Below are positions 19,042-29,730 of a stretch of 64,000 nt of DNA, piece after piece. Origin of the DNA: an uncultured SAR86 cluster bacterium (GTDB taxonomy: Bacteria; Pseudomonadota; Gammaproteobacteria; Magnimaribacterales; AG-339-G14); the NCBI GenBank assembly GCA_902578495.1, contig CACHCY010000001.1:123975-187974 (forward strand), in the 5' to 3' direction. Numbering within the stretch: position 1 is the stretch's first letter; every line of letters begins with the position of its first letter. The translations under genes were made by a program, and so were the position numbers. The notes beneath the pieces were generated by a model. It saw only the letters and a program-made list of their open reading frames with translations, searched no databases and had not been told where the DNA came from.

Positions 19042-19748
19042 AGTCTACCGATTTCTTTTAGTATCTTTGTTGCAACTTCAAAATCTTCTTTCCTGGTAAC
19101 TTTAAAATTTGATTTTGAACAAGGAACTGCGTGAATTTGACCTTTTAAATAATTACTCACTGATGATACCTCATCAGAAAAAATCTTCTCTTCTGCTTTT
19201 GCCGATTCAATAGAGTTATAAACATCTATCATTCTGAAGACCTGTGGAGTTGATGAAAGCCAAATTTTGCTTCTTTCCAATGATTCTTTGACAGTGCCGT
19301 TCGTGACTATATTTACGCTCTCTACTGGTTGATAAGCTAAAAAAGCACCATCTCCTTCATTTTTTATTTCTTCTTCCGCTTTAGAAAGTAAAAGGTTTAA
19401 TTCTGCTTCAATTAAACAAGGTCTTGCCGCATCATGAATAGCAATAAGTTCATTTTTATCTTCAGTTTCAAGCAGGCACTTTAAGCCAAGATGAACAGAC
19501 TCCATTCTTGAAGTTCCTCCATCGCAGGTAATTATTTTTTCACTATTAGATATGGGAAGACTGTCCCAGATTTCGTCTTCTTCCTGAAGCACTACACAAA
19601 TTTTTTGGCATTTTTCATCTCTAAGAAATGGCTCTATAGAATATTCCATTAAACATTTAGCTCCAATCTTTTGAAACTGCTTCGCCATGTTTTGTTGCGC
19701 TCTGCTGCCCATTCCTGCTGCAGGTATTAATGCTAAATATTCTTCCAT
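19038..19748 (-). CDS. ispD: 2-C-methyl-D-erythritol 4-phosphate cytidylyltransferase
   Basis: ALIPAAGMGSRAQQNMAKQF, IHDAARPCL. Confidence 0.96.
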   Translation of the reverse strand: MEEYLALIPAAGMGSRAQQNMAKQFQKIGAKCLMEYSIEPFLRDEKCQKICVVLQEEDEIWDSLPISNSEKIITCDGGTSRMESVHLGLKCLLETEDKNELIAIHDAARPCLIEAELNLLLSKAEEEIKNEGDGAFLAYQPVESVNIVTNGTVKESLERSKIWLSSTPQVFRMIDVYNSIESAKAEEKIFSDEVSSVSNYLKGQIHAVPCSKSNFKVTRKEDFEVATKILKEIGRL

Positions 19749-19750
19749 TG

Positions 19751-20044
19751 TTATTTAAATTCTACTAATTGCTCTCCCTTTTTTATTAAACCCCTTTCAA
19801 ATCTAGCTAAGCCAATAATTGCTTCATCTTCATCTGAAAAAGATGTTATTTCAACTTTAAGGATTCTATTCTCTAATTCTAGAATCTCTATTGAACTTTT
19901 AAGTAGAGAAATTTCGCTTTCTACTTTTTCAATATTAGAAGAAGAATAACTTCCTAAGGTTATTTTGTAAAAATTATTGATAGTCAAAATTAAGAAAAAA
20001 ATAAAAAAACTCAACAACAATAATTTTTTTGATGTATCGATCAT
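19751..20044 (-). CDS. ftsB: Cell division protein FtsB
   Basis: Small TM plus coiled-coil protein between eno and ispD; ARFERGLIKKGEQLVEF matches FtsB C-terminal pattern. Confidence 0.85.
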   Translation of the reverse strand: MIDTSKKLLLLSFFIFFLILTINNFYKITLGSYSSSNIEKVESEISLLKSSIEILELENRILKVEITSFSDEDEAIIGLARFERGLIKKGEQLVEFK

Positions 20045-21321
20045 TGCTTGATCCCATTCATTCCTTCAAAAGAAAAATTATTATCGCTGTTAATTATTAA
20101 AAGTCTGTTGTATTTTGCAGTTCTATCAGACCTAGAAGGTGCCCCTGTTTTTATTTGCCCCGCCCCTATGCCAACCGCTAAATCTGAAATAAATGTATCT
20201 TCTGTTTCTCCAGACCTATGAGAAATAACAGTATTAATATTATTTTGATTTGCCAAGCTAATTGTCTCTAAGGTTTCGCTTACTGTTCCAATCTGATTCA
20301 CTTTAATCAGAATTGAATTAGCTGAGCCATTCTTTATTCCCTTTTCCAATATTTTTTTGTTGGTAACGAATAAATCATCGCCCACAATAGACACTTCATT
20401 TCCAATTTGCTTGGTAATAACTTTCCATCCATCCCAATCATCTTCATCTAAAGGATCTTCTATGGATTTAATAGGATAACTTTTGATAAGTTCTTCATAA
20501 ATTTGAATTAAACCTGAATTATCATGATTTTTACCTTCAAAATGATACTCTCCATTAATAAATATCTCAGACGCAGCACAGTCCATAGCAATAAAAATTT
20601 CTTCTCCCATTTTATAGCCTGACTTTTCAACTGCGGAACAGATTAAATCTAGAGCTTTTTTAGTATCAGAGATATTTGGAGCAAAGCCTCCCTCATCCCC
20701 TACAGAAGTTGAAAAATTATTTTCCTGTAACTCTTTTTTAAGATTATGAAATATTTCTATTCCTGATCTGAGGCTTTCATCAAAATCTTCAAATCCAGCT
20801 GGTTGAATCATAAACTCTTGAAACTCAAGAGGGTTATTTGCATGAGCACCGCCATTGAGAATATTCATCATCGGCAAAGGTAATGAATAATCGCAATCAA
20901 TTTCATATACTTTTGCAATTTGATTAATGTATTGAAATAACTCCATGCTTTCTGATTGTGAAGCTAACTTAGAAACCGCCATAGAAACAGCAAGAATCAT
21001 ATTTGCTCCAATATTTGATTTATTCTTGCTACCATCTAGCTCAATGAGGCTGTTATCAATATCTTGTTGATCTAACAAATTTTTTTGGGAAATTACATCA
21101 AATATTTGATGTTCAGTTTTCTTTATTACTTCTTTTAGTCCTTTACCAAGAAATCTTTTTTTATCGTTATCTCTAATTTCTTGAGCTTCTTTTGAACCAG
21201 TTGAGGCGCCAGATGGTACCATGCTTATAGATGAAAATTTGCCAGAAAAAATCTTGCAGGCAATTGTAGGATTACCTCTCGAATCTATAACCTCATAAAA
21301 CTTTAATTGATCTATTTTCAT
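20041..21321 (-). CDS. eno: Enolase
   Basis: EVIDSRGNPTIACKI, VPSGASTGSKEA, SVGDEGGFAPN, SHRSGETEDTFISDLAV. Confidence 0.98.
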   Translation of the reverse strand: MKIDQLKFYEVIDSRGNPTIACKIFSGKFSSISMVPSGASTGSKEAQEIRDNDKKRFLGKGLKEVIKKTEHQIFDVISQKNLLDQQDIDNSLIELDGSKNKSNIGANMILAVSMAVSKLASQSESMELFQYINQIAKVYEIDCDYSLPLPMMNILNGGAHANNPLEFQEFMIQPAGFEDFDESLRSGIEIFHNLKKELQENNFSTSVGDEGGFAPNISDTKKALDLICSAVEKSGYKMGEEIFIAMDCAASEIFINGEYHFEGKNHDNSGLIQIYEELIKSYPIKSIEDPLDEDDWDGWKVITKQIGNEVSIVGDDLFVTNKKILEKGIKNGSANSILIKVNQIGTVSETLETISLANQNNINTVISHRSGETEDTFISDLAVGIGAGQIKTGAPSRSDRTAKYNRLLIINSDNNFSFEGMNGIKQ

Positions 21322-22145
21322 AGGGACTTTGATAGCTCATCAAATTTTTTTAACTCTAAAAGCAAACTTTCAAATTCAGATAATCTCGTGGCTGAAGCTC
21401 CATCACAAAGAGCATTTTCAGGACTTGGATGAACCTCAATAAAAAAACCTGCTAGGCCTATGGCTGCAGCTGCAGTTCCCAAAACTTTTGCCTGGTAAGA
21501 CCTCCCATCTGCTGATTTGCCTTTGCCTCCAGGAAGCTGCAGAGAATGAGTGATATCTAAAATGGTTGGAGCAATTTTTTTAATCTCATCTATCCCTAAA
21601 AAATCTACAATCAAGTTGTCGTAACCAAAAATAGTTCCTCGTTCACACAGCAGAATGTTTTCATTTCCAAAATGATTACATTTTTCAATAATATTCATCA
21701 TTTGTGCAGGCGACAAGAATTGAGCTTTTTTTACGTTTATCACCTTCTTTGTTTCACAAGCAGCTTTAATTAAGTCAGTTTGTCTAGACAAAAAAGCCGG
21801 AATTTGGATAACATCGAGAACTTCTGCAGCTGTTTCCGCTTGTGAGGGCTCATGAATGTCAGAAATTATGGGAACATTGAATTCATCCTTTACTTTTTTT
21901 AAAATTTTTAAGCCTTGATCAATTCCTGGCCCTCGAAAGGAATCTATTGAAGATCGATTAGCTTTATCATAAGAAGCCTTGAATATGAAATCGACGTTAT
22001 TTCTTTCGCAAATATTTTTTAGCTCTCTTGCGACAGAGATACAAAGCTCCTCTGATTCAATTACGTTCATCCCAGCTATAATGATGGCTGGATCCCTGTT
22101 AGATATTTTTCGATTATTTAATTGAACCTCAGTAATTTGAACCAT
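21318..22145 (-). CDS. kdsA: 3-deoxy-8-phosphooctulonate synthase
   Basis: FKASYDKANRSSIDSFRGPGIDQGL, DIHEPSQAETAAEVLDVIQIPAFLSRQTDL. Confidence 0.97.
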   Translation of the reverse strand: MVQITEVQLNNRKISNRDPAIIIAGMNVIESEELCISVARELKNICERNNVDFIFKASYDKANRSSIDSFRGPGIDQGLKILKKVKDEFNVPIISDIHEPSQAETAAEVLDVIQIPAFLSRQTDLIKAACETKKVINVKKAQFLSPAQMMNIIEKCNHFGNENILLCERGTIFGYDNLIVDFLGIDEIKKIAPTILDITHSLQLPGGKGKSADGRSYQAKVLGTAAAAIGLAGFFIEVHPSPENALCDGASATRLSEFESLLLELKKFDELSKSL

Positions 22146-22146
22146 T

Positions 22147-23796
<1,650 letters not shown>

Positions 23797-23803
23797 TCAG
23801 AAG

Positions 23804-23832
23804 AATTCAGATACTTCGCAAGTATCTGAATT
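23804..23832. terminator. Perfect 13-bp inverted repeat with 3-nt loop between diiron gene and pyrG
   Basis: aattcagatactt-cgc-aagtatctgaatt, exact reverse-complement arms; no clear U-tract. Confidence 0.55.
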
Positions 23833-23846
23833 TGAGATCATTATAG

Positions 23847-24959
23847 TTAAATAGCTATTATTTCAGATTCTGAATTGTCTTCGTTGGCATCAAGAGGCCT
23901 TTCAAGAGAAATCCAATCAATCTCACCATCATTAGGCCAACTTTCTAAATCCAAGACGCCCAGGTCATCGTATAACGGTCTGACTTTATCCGTAATAAGG
24001 CCTATCTTAGACAGATTTGGCATTACTCTAGTGAAAAGTAAATGTTGAAAATTTGCATTTACATCTGCTTTGCTCTGGAAAGCAACTGTTTCATCAATAT
24101 CCCATCCAAAATTAGAGTATACGTCTGCCGCCATAAGTCTAGAACGCATTACCACAGCAGCTTCGTAAGCGAACATAGCACGATCTTCTCTCTCTTCTTC
24201 AGAAAGGGTTTGAACAAATTCTTCTAGGTAATTCACACCAAACGTTACGTGTCTGGCCTCATCTCTGGTAATTAGGTAAAGCATATCCTTGAAGACTGGA
24301 TCATTTGTTCCTTGTCTTGCAACATTAAATGCAGCCAACGCTAAACCTTCGATGATGATTTGCATACCAATAAATTTTAAATCCCATCTAGGATCGGAAA
24401 GGATTTTATCAAGAAGAGATTTCAGGCCATGTCCTATTGGGTAAGATAGACCCACTCTTTTTTGAATATATTTATTGAAGGCTTCAACATGTCTTGCTTC
24501 ATCAAAGGTTTGAGAAGCAGCATATAGTTTCGCATTATAGGTTGGAGCACATGAGACTAATTGTGATGCTACTAGCAGTGCGCCTTGTTCGCCATGAAGA
24601 AATTGGCTGATGGACCAAGATGCCCTATGTTGAAGAAACTTGAATTTATCCTCTGTAGAAAGCTTTTGATAAGGCTCATATTCATCCCAGAAAATAGCAG
24701 GCGGACTATCTTCTTTTTGTGGTAATGGTTGGTCCCAATCAATGTCCTTCTCTACATTCCAGTTCAACTCTTTTCCTAACTCATAAAGTCTTTTAATGCG
24801 ATTATCTTGTATTGTGTAATCCCAGTTGTAAGAACCAGTCAAAGGAGTATTAAAAATCTCTGCAACATCTTCGACTTCTTTTTCTGTTAATTTAAGATCG
24901 TTATCTAAAGGAAATTCTAGAACCTTCCTTGGAGTTTCTTCTAATACTTTTATTTTCAT
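23847..24959 (-). CDS. Ferritin-like / R2-like diiron protein of unknown function
   Basis: HGEQGALL ... FDEARHVEAF ... IIIEGLAL ... TRDEARHVTFG: paired E/ExxH-type diiron ligand motifs. Confidence 0.8.
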   Translation of the reverse strand: MKIKVLEETPRKVLEFPLDNDLKLTEKEVEDVAEIFNTPLTGSYNWDYTIQDNRIKRLYELGKELNWNVEKDIDWDQPLPQKEDSPPAIFWDEYEPYQKLSTEDKFKFLQHRASWSISQFLHGEQGALLVASQLVSCAPTYNAKLYAASQTFDEARHVEAFNKYIQKRVGLSYPIGHGLKSLLDKILSDPRWDLKFIGMQIIIEGLALAAFNVARQGTNDPVFKDMLYLITRDEARHVTFGVNYLEEFVQTLSEEEREDRAMFAYEAAVVMRSRLMAADVYSNFGWDIDETVAFQSKADVNANFQHLLFTRVMPNLSKIGLITDKVRPLYDDLGVLDLESWPNDGEIDWISLERPLDANEDNSESEIIAI

Positions 24960-24961
24960 AA

Positions 24962-26038
24962 TTATTTAATATATTTTCTCTTAACTCTTTTAGAGAGTGA
25001 GGTCATAAAGGAGTAAGGAACATTATCTGTTAACAAAGCCAACTCGTCTACTTTAAGATCTTTTCCCCATAAGATTATATCCTCACCTAATTTTATTTTA
25101 TTGTTCGGAAGTTCAACAGCCATTAGATCCATAGCAACCCTCCCTATTACTTTTGCTTTAGCTTTTTTAATTAAAACATAACCCTTGTTACCATAATTTA
25201 AAGGGATTCCATCGGAATATCCTATTGGAATGATCCCGATTGAGGTATTCTTTTTCGCTTGCCATAAACCGTCATAACCAACTGTTTCCCCTTTTTTTAT
25301 TTCTTTGATTGCGATAATTTTTGAAACTAACGTTGTTACATTTTTTAATCTAATAGTTTTAGATTTATTTTGGAAATGACTTCCATACAAAGATAATCCC
25401 GGTCTTTCTATATCTGAAAATAAGTCGTCAAAATTAAGAATTCCTCCTGAATTTGAAACGCTAGTAAGGAAATTGTGCTTTTTCTTTTTTAGACTCAAAG
25501 AAGTTTTTGTAAACATATTAAATTGTTCTTTAGTTACCATCTTGGACATCTTTTTTCCAGATGAAGACTTAAGGTGAGTCATCAAGACTATTTTTTTTGA
25601 AAAGGGTTTTAGCCTTTGCATCATATTTTCAATTTCATTCTGCATAAAACCTAGCCTGTTCATACCTGTATCAAATTTAAGCCATAAGGAAGGAAAAGAA
25701 AGTTTTAGCCGCTCCAAAAGGCTAATTTGTTCTTCGTTATGGATAACTAATTCTAGTTTATGAAAATGAGCTAGTTTCAGATCTTGCTGATCATAAAAAC
25801 CTTGCAAGCATAAAAGAGGTTTTTTTGAAAATTCTCTAAATTCATCTGCTTCTTCAATTGTAGCTACACAAAATCCATCAGACTTTTTTAGTGCTCCAAC
25901 AACTTTCTTTACACCATGTCCATAAGCATTAGACTTAACTACAGAATAAATTTGAGATTTAGGACAATGTTTTTTTATAACACTAAAGTTATGCTCAATG
26001 GATGAAAGATCTATTATTGCAGTTGTAGGCCTTGGCAA
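24962..26038 (-). CDS. alr: Alanine racemase
   Basis: YSVVKSNAYGHG PLP motif, GYSDGIPLNYG, upstream dnaB. Confidence 0.95.
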   Translation of the reverse strand: MPRPTTAIIDLSSIEHNFSVIKKHCPKSQIYSVVKSNAYGHGVKKVVGALKKSDGFCVATIEEADEFREFSKKPLLCLQGFYDQQDLKLAHFHKLELVIHNEEQISLLERLKLSFPSLWLKFDTGMNRLGFMQNEIENMMQRLKPFSKKIVLMTHLKSSSGKKMSKMVTKEQFNMFTKTSLSLKKKKHNFLTSVSNSGGILNFDDLFSDIERPGLSLYGSHFQNKSKTIRLKNVTTLVSKIIAIKEIKKGETVGYDGLWQAKKNTSIGIIPIGYSDGIPLNYGNKGYVLIKKAKAKVIGRVAMDLMAVELPNNKIKLGEDIILWGKDLKVDELALLTDNVPYSFMTSLSKRVKRKYIK

Positions 26039-26041
26039 ATC

Positions 26042-27460
26042 TCAATCCTCATAATTCGTTGGCATTGACATTGCTGGATCGTTATCGGCTAAGTTTTCAA
26101 ACTTTATTATGTTAGATGCAAAATGAAGTTTCACTTTTCCAGTTTTCCCGTTCCTATGCTTAGCGATATTCACTTCTGCCAAACCTTTGTTTTCTGGAGT
26201 CTCATTATAATATTCATCTCTGTATACAAAGGCTACTAGATCAGCATCCTGCTCTAAAGCACCAGATTCTCTTAAATCTGACATTAAAGGTCTTTTATTA
26301 TTTCTATTTTCAACAGCACGATTAAGTTGTGATAATGCAATTACAGTGATATCTAAATCTCTTGCTAAAGATTTTACTGACCTAGAAATCTCGCTCATTT
26401 CAGTAACTCTATTTTCAGAGTTTCTATCAGAATTCATAAGCTGAAGATAATCAATAATTATCAGCCCCAGGTCAGGATTTTCTCTTTTAACTTTTCTTGC
26501 TCGTGAAATCAGCTCAGATGGGCTAAGGCCAGGCGTATCATCAATGAATAATTTTGACTTAGTGAGTATAGTTGAAGCATCATCAATATCTCTAAAATCC
26601 TCTTCTGAAAGGTTTTTGGCTTCTTGTAGTCTCTTGAAGTCTACTCTGGAAAAAGATGAAAAAAGCCTATACATAATTGATCTTGAAGACATTTCCATGC
26701 TGAAAAGAAGAACAGGAACTTCATCAATTAATAAATTACAAGCTATGCTCATTGCAAAAGCAGTCTTACCCATCCCTGGTCTACCAGCAATGATAAATAA
26801 ATCTCCTTTCTGAAGCCCCATTGTTAAGTTATCAATATATTTAAAGCCAGTGCTATGTCCCACTAGGGGTCCCGATGACTTTAAGTTTATATCGATATTT
26901 TCATAGACTGGACCAACAAGATCTTTAGCTATTTGTGGTCCGCTTTTTCTTTCAATCGAGTCTCTTAATTTTAATATCTTATCTTCAGCTTTAGTTATTG
27001 CATCATCACTGCTGAAACTATCTGTAGAAAATGCAGTTGATGAAATTTCATCAGCAGTTTCGATAAGTTTTCTCAAGCTAGACGTCTGCTTAACAATATC
27101 AACATAATTAGAAAAGTTTGAGGTTCCAGGAGTTTCTTCAAACAAGTCTTTAATGTAAGAGGAAAAATTTAAATTTGAATTTTTTTTGATTTCTTCATCT
27201 GAAGAAACAGCTTCTATGAGAGTTAGCGTATCTAATTGAGTGCCTTGGTCTGAAAGCTTTCTAATTGCTCTATAAATTATTTTATTTTCTATTTGAGTAA
27301 AATCTTTTTCCTCAATTTGAGTAACAAGATCATCCCACAAATTAGGCTCTAAAAGGAGACAGCCCAAAGCTGCTTTTTCTGCTTGTATTGATGAAGGTAA
27401 GGAATTTTTGTCGAAGTTCTTCACGTTTTCTATTCTCCCATTCGAATAAATAGAAAACAA
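26042..27460 (-). CDS. dnaB: Replicative DNA helicase DnaB
   Basis: PSSIQAEKAALGCLLLEP, GRPGMGKTAFAMSIA, LIIIDYLQLM. Confidence 0.98.
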   Translation of the reverse strand: MFSIYSNGRIENVKNFDKNSLPSSIQAEKAALGCLLLEPNLWDDLVTQIEEKDFTQIENKIIYRAIRKLSDQGTQLDTLTLIEAVSSDEEIKKNSNLNFSSYIKDLFEETPGTSNFSNYVDIVKQTSSLRKLIETADEISSTAFSTDSFSSDDAITKAEDKILKLRDSIERKSGPQIAKDLVGPVYENIDINLKSSGPLVGHSTGFKYIDNLTMGLQKGDLFIIAGRPGMGKTAFAMSIACNLLIDEVPVLLFSMEMSSRSIMYRLFSSFSRVDFKRLQEAKNLSEEDFRDIDDASTILTKSKLFIDDTPGLSPSELISRARKVKRENPDLGLIIIDYLQLMNSDRNSENRVTEMSEISRSVKSLARDLDITVIALSQLNRAVENRNNKRPLMSDLRESGALEQDADLVAFVYRDEYYNETPENKGLAEVNIAKHRNGKTGKVKLHFASNIIKFENLADNDPAMSMPTNYED

Positions 27461-27466
27461 TGAAAA

Positions 27467-27916
27467 TTATTCTTCTGAAGAAACTTTTATATTTATTTTA
27501 GCTATAACTTCAGGATGCAATTCTATATTTATCTCGAAATCACCAAGGTCTTTTATTGGTCCTTTGGGAAGTCTGATAGCTTGTTTATCTAGATCAAAAC
27601 CAGCAGTTGTAATTTTCTCAATAATTTCGTTAGTACCTACAGAACCATAGAGAGTATTTTCTTCAGTAACAGCAGATACAATTTCAAAACTCTGTCCATT
27701 CAGTTGCTCATAAACAGATTGCGCAGAAGCTTTCTTTGATTCTTCGGCAGCTAAAATTTGAGCTTTCTCTGCCTCATATCTCTCCATGTTTTCTTTATTA
27801 GCTGGAATGGCTTTTTTGCCTGGTAGAAGAAAATTTCTACCGTATCCAGATTTGACTGTAACAAGATCACCTGGAGCTCCAAGGCCGGTAATTCTCTCTA
27901 GTAAAATAACTTTCAT
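27467..27916 (-). CDS. rplI: 50S ribosomal protein L9
   Basis: MKVILLERITGLGAPGDLVTVKSGYGRNFLLPGKKAIPA. Confidence 0.99.
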   Translation of the reverse strand: MKVILLERITGLGAPGDLVTVKSGYGRNFLLPGKKAIPANKENMERYEAEKAQILAAEESKKASAQSVYEQLNGQSFEIVSAVTEENTLYGSVGTNEIIEKITTAGFDLDKQAIRLPKGPIKDLGDFEINIELHPEVIAKINIKVSSEE

Positions 27917-27919
27917 TTC

Positions 27920-28189
27920 TTAAGAATAATGGCTATCAGTGTAGGGAAGAAGTGCAAGCTGTCTTGCTCTTTTGATAGCAGTTTCTAATTGCCTTTGATA
28001 CTTTGCAGATGTTCCTGTAAGTCTTGCAGGAAGAATTTTCCCAGTTTCATTTATAAAGTCTTTTAAAAGGTTTACATCTTTATAATCAATCTGCTTGATA
28101 CCAGCTGCAGTAAATCTACATTTTCTAGATTGTTTTACTAGAGGCTCTAGACCAGTATTTTTCTTTCTTGTGTCTTTCTTCCTTCTCAT
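27920..28189 (-). CDS. rpsR: 30S ribosomal protein S18
   Basis: [54 protein letters not shown]. Confidence 0.98.
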   Translation of the reverse strand: MRRKKDTRKKNTGLEPLVKQSRKCRFTAAGIKQIDYKDVNLLKDFINETGKILPARLTGTSAKYQRQLETAIKRARQLALLPYTDSHYS

Positions 28190-28746
28190 GTTTTGCCTTT
28201 GTCTTCTTTTGATTCGTTTTCTGCTTCCACTTTTGTTTCATCGCCATCATTATTTTTTTTTGGATAGTCTGTTTCATTTGAAGTATCTTCTGATTGATCG
28301 GCTTCTTCTTTCGCCTCATCTTCTTTATCAGAAGTGGAATGTTCTATATTCTTCGTTGCCTCTTTAGGAGCATTATCATTTTTTATAGAGGCTTCATATT
28401 CCTCAAGCTGAGTTTCGCCATCTTCCTGAGTTTGTTTTAAGAGTGAAGAAGGTTCTGTTTCAATTTCATCTTTTCTGACAATGAGATATCTAAGAATTGC
28501 GTCGTTGTATTTAAAAGATTCTTTAAGGCTATCAATTTGATTAGAATCACAGGTAACATTTATACATAAGTAATTTGCTTTGTAACAATCTTGGACAGGA
28601 TAAGCTAACTTTCGAGAGCCGATATTCTCAGATCTATCTATAGTTCCATTGGAAGATTTAATTTGGTCGCAATACTTATTTAATATTGCTTCAGAATCTG
28701 ATTTTTGGTCAGGATGAACTAAAAAAACAATTTCGTAATGATTCAT
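28186..28746 (-). CDS. rpsF: 30S ribosomal protein S6 with long acidic C-terminal extension
   Basis: [14 protein letters not shown] ... [20 protein letters not shown] core; about 80-residue Glu/Asp/Lys/Asn-rich tail. Confidence 0.95.
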   Translation of the reverse strand: MNHYEIVFLVHPDQKSDSEAILNKYCDQIKSSNGTIDRSENIGSRKLAYPVQDCYKANYLCINVTCDSNQIDSLKESFKYNDAILRYLIVRKDEIETEPSSLLKQTQEDGETQLEEYEASIKNDNAPKEATKNIEHSTSDKEDEAKEEADQSEDTSNETDYPKKNNDGDETKVEAENESKEDKGKT

Positions 28747-28812
28747 ATTTTTCTTATGGTCTATAGCTAAAATTTTTCTATCTCAGCAAGAAAGGTTGCG
28801 ATTCTAGAGAAA

Positions 28813-29730
28813 TTAAGCTTTTTTGGCAAGAGCATCATCCATAATACTCTCCAGTAATTCAAGATAGCTAATGCCAGAGAGATGAGATGATTTTGGAACT
28901 AAACTAGTTTTAGTCATGCCAGGAACAGAGTTAAGTTCTATAAAGAAATAATCTATGCCGTCATCAATAATATCAATACGGCCCCAATTTTCGGCACCAA
29001 CAAGTTCATATGCACTAATTGCGAGATTGTTCAAAGTCTCCAACCTTTCTGATTCTATCGCGTACTCTAAATATTTTGTCTTGTTCGAAACATATTTGGC
29101 ATCAAAATCATAAAACTCTCCTTCTGGAATAATATGAATGGGCCTAAGGCATCTTTTGTTAATTATCGGTACCGTTATTTCTTTGCCATCTATAAACCTT
29201 TCTAATAACACTGAATCATCATATTTTTTAGCTAGATTAATTTTTTTTTGAAAGTCCTCTTTCCCTTCAAAGTTGTTATAAAAGGAGATCCCGTTAGAAG
29301 ATCCCTCTAAATTTGGCTTGATTACCCACTTTTCGAATGAGGATAAATTATCTAAGAGAAAGTTTTTCTCATAGACAAAATATTCGGGTGTTTTAATATT
29401 ATTTTTCTTCCAGATTTCTTTGGTCTTTATTTTATTCATCGTAATTCTGGAAGACTGCGAATTTGATCCAGTAAATACAATGTCATTTTCCTCAAAGAAC
29501 TTTTGAATTTCTCCATCTTCCCCTCCTCTGCCGTGAAGCAAAATAAAGACTAGATCGAACTCGGAATATAGCTCCTTATTGAATGCCTCACTTGCAGTTT
29601 TGACATCAATTTTTGAAACTTCATAGCCGTTTTCTTTCAGACATTTGTATACGGAATCTCCGCTCTTTAAAGAAATGAGCCTTTCCTCTGACCAACCGCC
29701 GCATAATACTGCGATATTTTTATTTATCAT
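28813..29730 (-). CDS. ddl: D-alanine--D-alanine ligase
   Basis: AVLCGGWSEERLISLKSG, VFILLHGRGGEDGEIQ, FIELNSVPGMTKTSLVP. Confidence 0.97.
   Translation of the reverse strand: MINKNIAVLCGGWSEERLISLKSGDSVYKCLKENGYEVSKIDVKTASEAFNKELYSEFDLVFILLHGRGGEDGEIQKFFEENDIVFTGSNSQSSRITMNKIKTKEIWKKNNIKTPEYFVYEKNFLLDNLSSFEKWVIKPNLEGSSNGISFYNNFEGKEDFQKKINLAKKYDDSVLLERFIDGKEITVPIINKRCLRPIHIIPEGEFYDFDAKYVSNKTKYLEYAIESERLETLNNLAISAYELVGAENWGRIDIIDDGIDYFFIELNSVPGMTKTSLVPKSSHLSGISYLELLESIMDDALAKKA

Noticed and set aside
28095-28367. Plus-strand 90-aa ORF (Phe/Leu/His-rich) antisense to rpsF/rpsR, and 64-aa K-rich ORF 28125..28319
   Set aside because: Low-complexity shadow ORFs produced by the acidic S6 tail coding sequence.
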